Source of the DNA: Leptospira andrefontaineae
GTDB taxonomy: Bacteria > Spirochaetota > Leptospiria > Leptospirales > Leptospiraceae
NCBI RefSeq assembly: GCF_004770105.1
Contig: NZ_RQEY01000001.1
Span: 1-64,000 of the forward strand
Direction of reading: 5' to 3'
DNA: 64,000 nucleotides
Part shown: piece after piece, positions 53,078 to 61,562 of the stretch
Numbering within the stretch: the stretch's first letter is position 1
Layout: every line of letters starts with the position of its first letter
Made by a program: the position numbers and the translations under genes
The notes under the pieces: generated by a model
The model's input: only the letters and a program-made list of their open reading frames with translations
Told to the model about the DNA's origin: nothing
The model's database searches: none

Positions 53078-53743
53078 ATGCGCAGCCGCAGTTTAATCCT
53101 AGTAGTCTTACTATATTCTTCCCTATATTACAATTGTTTGAGCGACAAAACCTGTTCGGATGATGACAAATCCTGTAGTCCTCAAGCTTTCTTCTCTTCT
53201 CTGTTTATAATCCCTTCGGGAGTTTACATATATTCAACAAATACTAAATACCAAGGAAATCTTGCTGCTTATGGCTCTACTTTCGAAGAAAGCGGCCAAA
53301 ACATATGCAAACAGGAAAAACTATTCTCTTCCCTCGTGAATCAGTTTTGCTCGGAAGTAAGAGCTTTAATCTCTACTTCAACGGTTGGATATTCCAATTT
53401 CAGCGAGACCTTTTCAGTTCCCGATCTTCCAGTTTACGGTCCCACCGGATCTTTGCTGAATTCAAATTGGTCCAGTTTTGAGACAGGTGCAGGCGGCCTA
53501 AAACTAACCTTCGCAGAAGCAGGCTTAGGTCCCGATGATTTTTGGAGTTTCACAGAAGCTGGAGGAGTCATATCGAGTAATAATTGTAATGCAGGAATTG
53601 ATAATAGCGTAGAACTTTTTGGAGTAATCGGTTCGGCTAGTACCAAAGCAAGCGACTGGATGAATCTTGGTGGAGAATCTACAGCCTCTTGCGATTCCTA
53701 TCACCGAGTATATTGTATTTGTTATACTACTAGTTCAGAATAA
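53078..53743 (+). CDS. Endostatin/DUF1554-like lipoprotein, paralogue 1
   Basis: 221 residues; AAAGGA precedes the ATG. The signal ends in LYYNC. The mature start carries the array motif KTCSDDDKSC. The domain has YQGNLAAYG, the Pro-Gly strand LPVYGPTGSLLNSNWSSF, FWSF, and closes with a Cys-rich CDSYHRVYCICY. The Pro-Gly-Trp segment and C-terminal Cys pair recall the C-type-lectin-like fold of endostatin and leptospiral DUF1554 proteins. Likely surface-exposed; ligand unknown. Confidence 0.72.
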   Translation: MRSRSLILVVLLYSSLYYNCLSDKTCSDDDKSCSPQAFFSSLFIIPSGVYIYSTNTKYQGNLAAYGSTFEESGQNICKQEKLFSSLVNQFCSEVRALISTSTVGYSNFSETFSVPDLPVYGPTGSLLNSNWSSFETGAGGLKLTFAEAGLGPDDFWSFTEAGGVISSNNCNAGIDNSVELFGVIGSASTKASDWMNLGGESTASCDSYHRVYCICYTTSSE

Positions 53744-53789
53744 GTTCCTTGTAATTTAAGAATAGTATAAAAGCCTAAGGCTAATTGTT

Positions 53790-54467
53790 ATGCGAAATTC
53801 TATCTACATAATCCTTATTAGCTTTTTATCCTTAGGTTGTATAACAGATAAAACATGTTCTGATGATGATAAGAGTTGTAATCCTCAGGCTCTACTCACC
53901 TCATACTTTAGCATTCAAAACGGTGTTTATATATACTCAACAAGTACAAAATACCAAGGAAACCTTGCTGCTTACGGCTCCACATTGGAGTTCAGCGGCC
54001 AAAATATATGTAAGAGCGAAAAATTATTTTCCTCGCTTGTGAATCAGTTTTGTCCGGATGTTTGGGCTCTCATTTCAAGTGATTCCGTTCCATTATATGA
54101 TTTTTCTACTTCATTTTCCTTACCTACAAATATTCCAGTATTTGGTCCTACTGGCATTCAACTTGCGAATAATTGGGACGAATTTATGAGCATCCAAACC
54201 CCGTTATCCTTAACTCGATCGCTTGCGGAGGCAGGTTTAGGAACCGAAGATTTTTGGTCTTTCGCTGCTCAAGGTGGAATAGCCTCCGGCAATTGTAATA
54301 TAGGTACTGATAATACTTCCGAATTTTTCGGAGCAATCGGTTCAGCGAATACAAAAGATTCGAATTGGTTAAGCCCAGGAGGAGAATCGACTGGTAACTG
54401 TGATAGCTCCCATAGAGTTCTATGTATTTGTTTTAATCCGGATACTAGCTCCGAGGAACAACAATAG
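53790..54467 (+). CDS. Endostatin/DUF1554-like lipoprotein, paralogue 2
   Basis: 225 residues; AAGG precedes the ATG. Lipobox SLGC, array motif KTCSDDDKSC. It is the closest relative of paralogue 1 (shared KYQGNLAAYGST, EKLFSSLVNQFC, FWSF, GAIGSANTK); the two genes still match at many third codon positions, which suggests a recent duplication. The stretch before FWSF differs most. Confidence 0.72.
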   Translation: MRNSIYIILISFLSLGCITDKTCSDDDKSCNPQALLTSYFSIQNGVYIYSTSTKYQGNLAAYGSTLEFSGQNICKSEKLFSSLVNQFCPDVWALISSDSVPLYDFSTSFSLPTNIPVFGPTGIQLANNWDEFMSIQTPLSLTRSLAEAGLGTEDFWSFAAQGGIASGNCNIGTDNTSEFFGAIGSANTKDSNWLSPGGESTGNCDSSHRVLCICFNPDTSSEEQQ

Positions 54468-54500
54468 TTTAGTAAATTATTTCTTGCAAAACCTAACCGT

Positions 54501-55145
54501 TTGGTCTTTAATCGTGCGGTGAAATTTCTTGCGCCGTTACTCTTCTTCGTAATTTTTTCTACAAGCGCCTGTATGAATGGCAAAACCTGTTCCTCAGAGG
54601 ATAAGAGCTGTAGCTTTAACGAAATTTTATATTCGTATATTTCTGTTCCTCCTGGGATTTATATGTATTCCACGCAGGCATCCTACCAGGGAAACTTAGC
54701 AGCATATGGTCCGAATCTACAACTTAGTTTGATGAATATTTGTGCTGAGGCTAGATTATTCGCTCAGACGATTTCAAATTGTGGAAACACGCTTCCTTTT
54801 ACTTCGAGCGATTCCAGTTCATTGAATACATATGTAACTGATTTTTCTTTGGATGGGACTCTTCCGATAAGAGGTGCGAGAGGAGAATTAATTTTTAACA
54901 CCTATAATTCCCTCTTCGCTTCCGTACCAAATTTATCCATGAGCCAAGCAGGTGTTACCACAGAAGAATTTTGGACATTTAGTACAGGCGGTAGTTATAG
55001 CACTTCGAACTGTACAAATGGAGTGAATTTTGATAATGGAGACACAGGAAATATCGGGGATCCAAATGATACAAATTTAAGTTGGTTTTCTTTCGGAAAT
55101 AGAACCTGCGATCAGTTTAAAAAAGTCCTTTGTATTTGTTATTAA
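54501..55145 (+). CDS. Endostatin/DUF1554-like lipoprotein, paralogue 3
   Basis: 214 residues from TTG 54501; GTG 54519 is an alternative and neither has a visible ribosome site. Lipobox TSAC, array motif KTCSSEDKSC. The core keeps SYQGNLAAYG, LPIRGARGELIFNTYNSLF and FWTF, but lacks Trp in the Pro-Gly strand. It ends in KVLCICY. More diverged than paralogues 1 and 2. Confidence 0.68.
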   Translation: MVFNRAVKFLAPLLFFVIFSTSACMNGKTCSSEDKSCSFNEILYSYISVPPGIYMYSTQASYQGNLAAYGPNLQLSLMNICAEARLFAQTISNCGNTLPFTSSDSSSLNTYVTDFSLDGTLPIRGARGELIFNTYNSLFASVPNLSMSQAGVTTEEFWTFSTGGSYSTSNCTNGVNFDNGDTGNIGDPNDTNLSWFSFGNRTCDQFKKVLCICY

Positions 55146-55197
55146 GTATATTTTTCGTCTTAAATTCTAGGGGGTTGTTTACTTCTCAGGAATTTAT

Positions 55198-55833
55198 ATG
55201 AAGAAACCATTTTATCTTTTTAGTTTTTTACTCTTATTCTCCAATGCTTGTATGTCCTCCGATGTCTGTTCAGATACAGATAAGATGTGCAGTACCAAAG
55301 AACTATTATTTTCTATATTCTCCGCTCCGAAAGGGATCTATCTATATTCAACACAAAGTTATCAGGGAGATTTAGCAAATTACGGATCTAGTTTTGAAGA
55401 AAGCCTGCAGAATATCTGTACTATTAATAAGTTATTCTCTGAGATCACAGATCTCAGCTGTTCGAATGTTCTCCCGGTTGTTTCCACTTCCACACATTAT
55501 ATGTCCAATTTCCCTACCGATTATGGCCTGCCTACCGGTACAGATTATCCAGTAAGGGGACCTAGGGGAGATATTATAGCAACCTCATGGACGAATATGT
55601 TTGCGGGACTACTGATTTCCTTCGAAGCAGCTGGGGTAACATCCCAGAAGTTTTGGACGTTCGCCAATGGCGGAGGAGCGTATAACTCGGCGGACAATTG
55701 TATCGCAGGAACGAACACCGGAGCCGCAGGCGCAATAGGATCTCCTCAAGACTCAGGCATTTCCTGGATGATATTCGGAGCTCCGGCGTGTTCGGAATCT
55801 CATCCGATCATTTGTCTTTGTTATAGGAACTAA
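55198..55833 (+). CDS. Endostatin/DUF1554-like lipoprotein, paralogue 4
   Basis: 211 residues; CAGGAA precedes the ATG. Lipobox SNAC, array motif DVCSDTDKMC. Core segments SYQGDLANYGSSFEES, YPVRGPRGDIIATSWTNMF, FWTF and the closing HPIICLCY are intact. A 92-bp gap with no clear terminator separates it from paralogue 5. Confidence 0.7.
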   Translation: MKKPFYLFSFLLLFSNACMSSDVCSDTDKMCSTKELLFSIFSAPKGIYLYSTQSYQGDLANYGSSFEESLQNICTINKLFSEITDLSCSNVLPVVSTSTHYMSNFPTDYGLPTGTDYPVRGPRGDIIATSWTNMFAGLLISFEAAGVTSQKFWTFANGGGAYNSADNCIAGTNTGAAGAIGSPQDSGISWMIFGAPACSESHPIICLCYRN

Positions 55834-55925
55834 ACCCTTAAAACAGGGAATAGAAACGGATTTAGGGTCTAAAATCGATCTATAATTTCTTGCTTATGAA
55901 TTAACATAATTTTATCTTTGGTTGG

Positions 55926-56594
55926 ATGAGATTTCGCATTCTTCTTATTTTATTTTTTTATGTTTTAATGAGCGGCTGCATCACCGACAAAACATGTTCG
56001 GATGAAGACAGGACCTGTAGCATTAAGGCAACTCTAACGAGTCTGCTTTTTTCGGCTCCGGATGGAATTTATATGTATGCTACAAATACTAGCTACACCG
56101 GTAATTTGGCAATTCTGGGTCCAGGATCCATCGATTCTAGCTTAAACTTTATCTGCGGGCAACAAAGACTTTTTTCGAATATCATAGATACTAAATGTTC
56201 CAAATATGCTCCATTAGTTTCTACTTCTCTTGTTTCCGCTTCTTCACTTAATGCATTTTATTCTGACTTACCTGTTTTATCAGTTCCGATCCGAGGCCCG
56301 TCTGGGACTATTATTGGCCCAGATTATTCCACCTTATTCGCAGTTGATCTGAATATTACACTGCAAGGCGCAGGTTTAGGGAGCCAAACTTTCTGGAGTT
56401 TTGGAGATGGAAATGGCGGCGGTGGTTTAGAAACCTGTTTGAACGGTGATGACGGTACTTCATCCAGTTTAGGACAGATCGGAAATACTTTAGTCTATAC
56501 CCAAGGTAGTTGGTTCTCCACAGATAGCCGCTCCTGTTCGGAGACACATAAAGTTCTTTGTCTTTGTTATGTTCCTACCTCTGGTGGGGGCTGA
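55926..56594 (+). CDS. Endostatin/DUF1554-like lipoprotein, paralogue 5
   Basis: 222 residues; the ribosome site is weak. Lipobox MSGC, array motif KTCSDEDRTC. It and paralogue 6 form a subgroup: both replace NLAAYG with NLAILG and have a Gly-rich loop (GDGNGGGG, GDGTGNY). The core PIRGPSGTIIGPDYSTLF and the closing KVLCLCY are kept. Confidence 0.7.
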   Translation: MRFRILLILFFYVLMSGCITDKTCSDEDRTCSIKATLTSLLFSAPDGIYMYATNTSYTGNLAILGPGSIDSSLNFICGQQRLFSNIIDTKCSKYAPLVSTSLVSASSLNAFYSDLPVLSVPIRGPSGTIIGPDYSTLFAVDLNITLQGAGLGSQTFWSFGDGNGGGGLETCLNGDDGTSSSLGQIGNTLVYTQGSWFSTDSRSCSETHKVLCLCYVPTSGGG

Positions 56595-56651
56595 AAATAT
56601 TTTAAATTCATAATATAGGATCGGAAACATTTCTAGCTCGAGGCAAAAGTA

Positions 56652-57323
56652 ATGATGATACAGCGTATTTTTCTAATATTCTTTTTAGGATTTTTAACTC
56701 AAACTTGCATGAGTACAAAAACCTGTTCGGATCATGATAGATCCTGTAGCCTTATGGAAAATCTGCTGAGCCTTTTCTCTGCGCCAACTGGGATCTATGT
56801 ATATTCTTCCCTTCCTACTTATGCCGGGAACTTAGCCATTTTAGGTACGGGAACTTTAGATGCTAGCCTTCAAACAATCTGTAAACAAGAACGGACTTTT
56901 GCTTCTATATTGGACTCAGGATGCCAAAGTGTTGCACCGTTAGTATCTACACTCGCTGTATCTGCAAATAATTTGACCTCGTTGTACGCCGATATTCCGA
57001 CAAATCTACCAATGAGAGGAGGACCTACAGGTATTATCCTTGCAGATGACCTAGCCTCTTTTTTCAGCTTAGATCTACATGTGACCTTAGAAGCTGGAGG
57101 TTTGGGTACCACTGAATTTTGGACCTATGGAGATGGAACTGGAAATTATGCTGCGGGCGTTACCTGTAATGACGGAGATGATAATACTTCCGCTTTTACC
57201 GGATATATAGGAAGTCCACTTCTTTCCGCAGCAGGAACCTGGAATAATGTGCAAGCCGCAAACTGCGATCAAGCTTATAAAGTATTTTGTATTTGTTATA
57301 GACCGGTAAGCCCTCCGGGATGA
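56652..57323 (+). CDS. Endostatin/DUF1554-like lipoprotein, paralogue 6
   Basis: 223 residues. Lipobox TQTC, array motif KTCSDHDRSC. It pairs with paralogue 5 (NLAILGTG, GDGTGNY) and ends KVFCICYRPVSPPG. It is the last member; a hairpin follows at 57348-57374. Confidence 0.7.
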   Translation: MMIQRIFLIFFLGFLTQTCMSTKTCSDHDRSCSLMENLLSLFSAPTGIYVYSSLPTYAGNLAILGTGTLDASLQTICKQERTFASILDSGCQSVAPLVSTLAVSANNLTSLYADIPTNLPMRGGPTGIILADDLASFFSLDLHVTLEAGGLGTTEFWTYGDGTGNYAAGVTCNDGDDNTSAFTGYIGSPLLSAAGTWNNVQAANCDQAYKVFCICYRPVSPPG

Positions 57324-57347
57324 GATAGAATATCTGAAATATATAAT

Positions 57348-57374
57348 ATGCGGAGTGAGTTATTCACCCCGCAT
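57348..57374. terminator. Bidirectional terminator after the lipoprotein array
   Basis: ATGCGGAGTGA and TCACCCCGCAT pair (one mismatch) across a 5-nt loop, between convergent genes. Confidence 0.65.
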
Positions 57375-57382
57375 CTCAAGTT

Positions 57383-58027
57383 CTATTTACAATCTTTCTT
57401 TAAAGTAGATTTAATCGTAATCTCTACGTCCGGCCAAAGAACGGACTTACCGTCTTTGCTTTTATGAAGATCACTACAAACTGTATTCAATGCAGTTAAA
57501 GCCTTTCCAGCACTCCAATTATTTACATCCAAGTGGCCTTTTGCTTCTAAAACTTCTCCAGTTAAAGTGAATTGTAAAGGAACATCTTTACTCACTCCAT
57601 TCCATATAAGTTTAACCACCCCAGTTCCGGATTTTCCATCGGCTTCTAATTTTGCTGAAGATACTGATCCTTCTATCTTGCCGCTCTTTTTTAGATTCCC
57701 AAAAAATGCTCCCTTAATCTTAGGATCTCTTTCCGCATTTCCACTGTCCAAGTCCAAAGGATCGATAGAAAATTTTAAACCTTTTAATGCGTCTGGAACA
57801 TTTGCCGAAGATTTAGCTCCAGTAATAGCAACTTTGGTAAATTTTCCACCCACTCCTGTTTTTTCTGTAAATTTGAAAGCCTTCCATTCTATACCAGATG
57901 CCTCTTGACTAACGGAATATTTGCAAGAAGCCTCAGCGGATAACGAATTGAATTGCAAACTTCCTGCAAGAGAGAATACTGAAAAAATCAGTGCGGATTG
58001 ATAAAAAGAATTTATACGTGATTTCAT
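57383..58027 (-). CDS. YceI-family exported protein
   Basis: 214 residues with a signal peptide (ends SAEASC). The lipocalin-like YceI fold is shown by WKAFKFTEKTGVGGKF, FSIDPLDLDSGNAERD, FFGNL, and the closing DVEITIKSTLKKDCK. Such proteins bind polyisoprenoid or other amphiphilic lipids in the periplasm. It stands alone. Confidence 0.85.
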   Translation of the reverse strand: MKSRINSFYQSALIFSVFSLAGSLQFNSLSAEASCKYSVSQEASGIEWKAFKFTEKTGVGGKFTKVAITGAKSSANVPDALKGLKFSIDPLDLDSGNAERDPKIKGAFFGNLKKSGKIEGSVSSAKLEADGKSGTGVVKLIWNGVSKDVPLQFTLTGEVLEAKGHLDVNNWSAGKALTALNTVCSDLHKSKDGKSVLWPDVEITIKSTLKKDCK

Positions 58028-58085
58028 GGCCTTATACTAGGGTTGAAATAAAACAAAGTCAAGATTTTTAGATATTGGAAAACAC

Positions 58086-59006
58086 TTGAACGAAGAAGAA
58101 CTCATCTCCTCCTTATATCCTCCCGGCAAAGAACAGGAAAACGACTGTTATTCGGACAAAGAGGGTAACTTGATCACAACAGATACGATTGTAGAAGGAA
58201 CTCATTTCCGTTTGGACTGGAGTCGTCCTGAAGATTTGGCAAATAAGTTGGTAGAAGTTAACGTATCGGATATAGCAGCCGCTAACGGGACTCCTCAAAA
58301 GGCATTTTTTAATTTTGGACTTTCTCCTTCTTGCAATCGAAAAGAATTTTTAGAACCGTTTATCGATTCATTTAAGAAAGCGTTAAACTCCTACGATATA
58401 GAACTTTGCGGCGGAGATACTTACAGAACGCAAGAGTTAAACCTAACTTTAACTCTATTAGGAAAATCAAGTTCTCCTGTAGACAGAAAGGGCGGAAAAC
58501 CCGGAGACAAAGTATACTTGAGCGGTCATATAGGGGCTTCTCTTTTAGGTTATAAAATATTAGAAGGTGCCCATATTTCCCTATCTCCGGAAGCAAAAAA
58601 GATCGCCTTAGATAGACATCTAAGACCTAAATCCAGACTAAACTTAAGCCGTTCCTTATATTCGAAAAATAGAATACATGCTGGAATGGATCTTACTGAC
58701 GGACTCAAACAAGACGTATTCAAATTAGCCAAATCTTCTGGAGTTAGGATTGAATTAGATCTGGATAAACTTCCTTTTGAGAATGGAGTAAAAGAAGCAA
58801 TCGGGATAGAAGGTGTTTTAACTTCCGGAGAAGAATTAGAACTTTTATTTTTATCCCCAGATGAATTGCCCTCTTCTTGGGAAGGGATCTCTATCCGAAA
58901 AATAGGAACTGTTTTCGCTTTGGAAGAAGGTGAATTCGCTCAGGTCAGATATTCGTATGAAGGAAAGACTTACTCTCCTAAAGAATCCGGATTTAGGCAT
59001 TTTTAA
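58086..59006 (+). CDS. thiL: Thiamine-monophosphate kinase
   Basis: 306 residues from a TTG start; GGA lies 7 bp upstream. The ThiL pattern of the AIR-synthase fold is clear: ITTDTIVEGTHFRLDW, VSDIAAANGTPQKAF, LCGGDTYRT and GMDLTDGLKQDVFKLA. It phosphorylates thiamine phosphate to the cofactor thiamine diphosphate, which the enzyme gene at 17509-19242 needs. Confidence 0.93.
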   Translation: MNEEELISSLYPPGKEQENDCYSDKEGNLITTDTIVEGTHFRLDWSRPEDLANKLVEVNVSDIAAANGTPQKAFFNFGLSPSCNRKEFLEPFIDSFKKALNSYDIELCGGDTYRTQELNLTLTLLGKSSSPVDRKGGKPGDKVYLSGHIGASLLGYKILEGAHISLSPEAKKIALDRHLRPKSRLNLSRSLYSKNRIHAGMDLTDGLKQDVFKLAKSSGVRIELDLDKLPFENGVKEAIGIEGVLTSGEELELLFLSPDELPSSWEGISIRKIGTVFALEEGEFAQVRYSYEGKTYSPKESGFRHF

Positions 59007-59054
59007 TCAAATTCTACTTGTCTTTAAGGCATATACAATCATTCTTCCCGATCG

Positions 59055-60383
59055 ATGAGAAACGGTCTATTATCTTGGATTCTACCCAGTCCTTCTAAAC
59101 CATTACGTCCCGAGTCGGAAATCCAAACTCTTTATCCAAGGTTTCGTTGGAGAATTTTAGAAGCCACATTCTTAGGATATTCGGTCTTTTACACTGTCCG
59201 GAACAATTTCCCTGTAGTTTCGAAGGAAATTGGACAAGCACTCTCTTATTCACAAGAACAGATTGGAAATATTCTAGCGATCACAGCAATCTCTTACGGA
59301 ATCGGAAAATTCCTGATGGGAGCTCTATCGGATAGAAGTAATCCAAAGATATTCATGCCATTAGGTCTTATTCTAACAGGAATTTGTAATATATGTTTTG
59401 GTGCTTCTTCGGATTACCAAACTCATTTGATTTTGTGGGGATTAAATGGTTTGTTCCAAGGAATGGGCTGGCCTCCATGCGGAAGATCCTTAGGACATTG
59501 GTTCTCCGTTAAAGAAAGAGGAGAAAAATTCGCGGTTTGGAATATTGCTCATAATGTGGGCGGCGGACTAGTAGGAGTGATCGCTGCGTATAGCGCTTCT
59601 TGGTTTGGATGGAGAAACGCATTTTATATTCCGGCTGCTCTTTCTTTTTTAACTGCCATCTATTTGTATTTCAGATTATTAGATACTCCTCAATCTGTTG
59701 GACTTCCTTCTATTGAAGAATATACGGGAACAGAAACTGATTCCTCGAAAGTTTCTGAATCAGAAAGAGAACTTAGCTTTAAGGAAATCTTTATAGATCT
59801 GGTACTTTTAAATAAGTATATCTGGGTCTTTGCAATTGCGAACTTTTTTGTTTACATAGTGAGATACAGCTTAACAGATTGGGGGCCTTCTTATCTAAAA
59901 TTTGCAAAAGGAGCTAGCTTAGAAAAAGGAGGGATCAGTACTCTTATCTATGAATTCGCAGGAATAGGCTCCACTTTGCTCGTCGGTTGGTATTCCGACA
60001 AAGTAGGAGGAAAAAGAGGATTAGTCAGCTTGGTCTGTATGGTCCCCATCCTATTCGCGTTATTCGGGATCTTACTCGTTCCTTCCGGATATTTATGGGC
60101 GGATCTTACACTTTTCGCCGTAGTTGGATTTTTTATTTATCCGCCGGTCATGTTACTCGGAGTAGCTGGATTAGACTTTACTTCCAAAAAAGCCGTAGGG
60201 ACAGCTGCAGGATTCATCGGCCTATTCGGTTATTTGGGAAGGACGGCACTTTCTAAAGGTTTAGGATGGATGAGCTCATACCCTTGGTTTCGCTGGGAAT
60301 ATTCCATATCTATAATATTCATCTCTGCGATATTAGCAATAATCCTTCTTGCATTCACCTGGAACTGGAAGCCTAAACACTAA
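59055..60383 (+). CDS. MFS organophosphate:phosphate antiporter family (GlpT/UhpC-like)
   Basis: 442 residues, twelve membrane segments with a charged central loop (about 200-255). The family signature [20 protein letters not shown], followed by [19 protein letters not shown], marks it. Early YTVRNNFP carries the conserved Arg of the phosphate site. Members exchange glycerol-3-phosphate or hexose phosphates for phosphate; UhpC relatives act as sensors. The substrate cannot be read. Close spacing to the next gene suggests one operon. Confidence 0.87.
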   Translation: MRNGLLSWILPSPSKPLRPESEIQTLYPRFRWRILEATFLGYSVFYTVRNNFPVVSKEIGQALSYSQEQIGNILAITAISYGIGKFLMGALSDRSNPKIFMPLGLILTGICNICFGASSDYQTHLILWGLNGLFQGMGWPPCGRSLGHWFSVKERGEKFAVWNIAHNVGGGLVGVIAAYSASWFGWRNAFYIPAALSFLTAIYLYFRLLDTPQSVGLPSIEEYTGTETDSSKVSESERELSFKEIFIDLVLLNKYIWVFAIANFFVYIVRYSLTDWGPSYLKFAKGASLEKGGISTLIYEFAGIGSTLLVGWYSDKVGGKRGLVSLVCMVPILFALFGILLVPSGYLWADLTLFAVVGFFIYPPVMLLGVAGLDFTSKKAVGTAAGFIGLFGYLGRTALSKGLGWMSSYPWFRWEYSISIIFISAILAIILLAFTWNWKPKH

Positions 60384-60392
60384 AGTAAGAAT

Positions 60393-61556
60393 ATGAAAAA
60401 CAGGATAGGATTTATAGACTTTTTAAGAGGATTCGCACTATTAGGAATACTCGGAGTCAACCTGCCCTATTTTTCAAAACCAATGTATTTGGTCGCTTCC
60501 CTAGGAGAGAATTCCACTCTTTTGGATTCTATCGGTTCCTGGATTGTAGCATTTTTCTTTGAATCCAAGTTTTACGTATTATTCTCCTTTTTATTCGGTT
60601 ATGGTTTTTTCATCCAATTGGAGAATAATCCGGAAACGAATTCTAGATCCAGATATTTCAGAAGGATATTAGGTTTAGGAATATTAGGACTTCTGCATGG
60701 AGTCTTTTTATTCATTGGAGATATCCTTCTTTCCTATGCGATTTTAGGAGCATTCCTCTGGTTTTTGAGAAATAAATCTTCCTCCTGGTTATTAAAATTT
60801 TCTCTATTATGTTTGGTGATTGCAGTATTTTGTAGAATTGGAATGAGTCTGGCAGAAGGCGAAATTAAATCCCAGTTAGAAACAAATCTCCCTCGCCTAT
60901 TGGAAGAAAGTAGAAAGGCATACTTAGGCGGTTTCTGGGAAAGTAATATTCAAAGAACAAAAGACACCATTCTCTCTATTCCTTTTTTAGTATTCTACCA
61001 ATGGCCGACGGTTTTTTCCATGTTTTGTTTGGGCTTTTTTGCAGCCAAAAATTCAATCTTTACGGATTGGGAGAGAACAAAGCCCGGGTTCAAAAAAATT
61101 TTTCCTTGGGCACTTCTACTCGGGATCTTAGGAAACCTGCTATACACATTACATTCTCGCCATATTCTCCCGGAGAATCCGAATGTTTTCCTAAAAATCC
61201 TATACGCGATCTCGGATACGTTCAGTGCGCCTGCGCTCACATTCTGTTATGTATATCTGATAGGCAATTATTATCATTCAGTAAGAAGTTTTGCAGATCG
61301 GATCTGGTTCGAGACAATGGGAAAACTTTCTTTGACCTGTTATTTAGGAGAATCTTTGGTTTGCACTTGGATCTTTTGTGGCTGGGGACTAGGTTATTTT
61401 GATCAAATAGGAAGTTATATTGTATTATTATTAACTGTTCCTATTTGGATTTTCTTTGGGGTATTCTCTTTGTTTTGGAAAAGGATTTTTTTCTTAGGTC
61501 CAATGGAATGGATCTTAAGATCTTGGACCTATTGGAAGATCCTCAAGGTTTCTTAA
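60393..61556 (+). CDS. DUF418-family membrane protein
   Basis: 387 residues with eight or more hydrophobic segments. The opening RIGFIDFLRGFALLGILGVNLPYF and the C-terminal stretch GKLSLTCYLGESLVCTWIF followed by PMEWILRSWTYWK are the DUF418 pattern. Family members are poorly known; some work resembles acyl-transfer or envelope functions. It begins 9 bp after the transporter gene. Confidence 0.82.
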   Translation: MKNRIGFIDFLRGFALLGILGVNLPYFSKPMYLVASLGENSTLLDSIGSWIVAFFFESKFYVLFSFLFGYGFFIQLENNPETNSRSRYFRRILGLGILGLLHGVFLFIGDILLSYAILGAFLWFLRNKSSSWLLKFSLLCLVIAVFCRIGMSLAEGEIKSQLETNLPRLLEESRKAYLGGFWESNIQRTKDTILSIPFLVFYQWPTVFSMFCLGFFAAKNSIFTDWERTKPGFKKIFPWALLLGILGNLLYTLHSRHILPENPNVFLKILYAISDTFSAPALTFCYVYLIGNYYHSVRSFADRIWFETMGKLSLTCYLGESLVCTWIFCGWGLGYFDQIGSYIVLLLTVPIWIFFGVFSLFWKRIFFLGPMEWILRSWTYWKILKVS

Positions 61557-61562
61557 CGTTAA

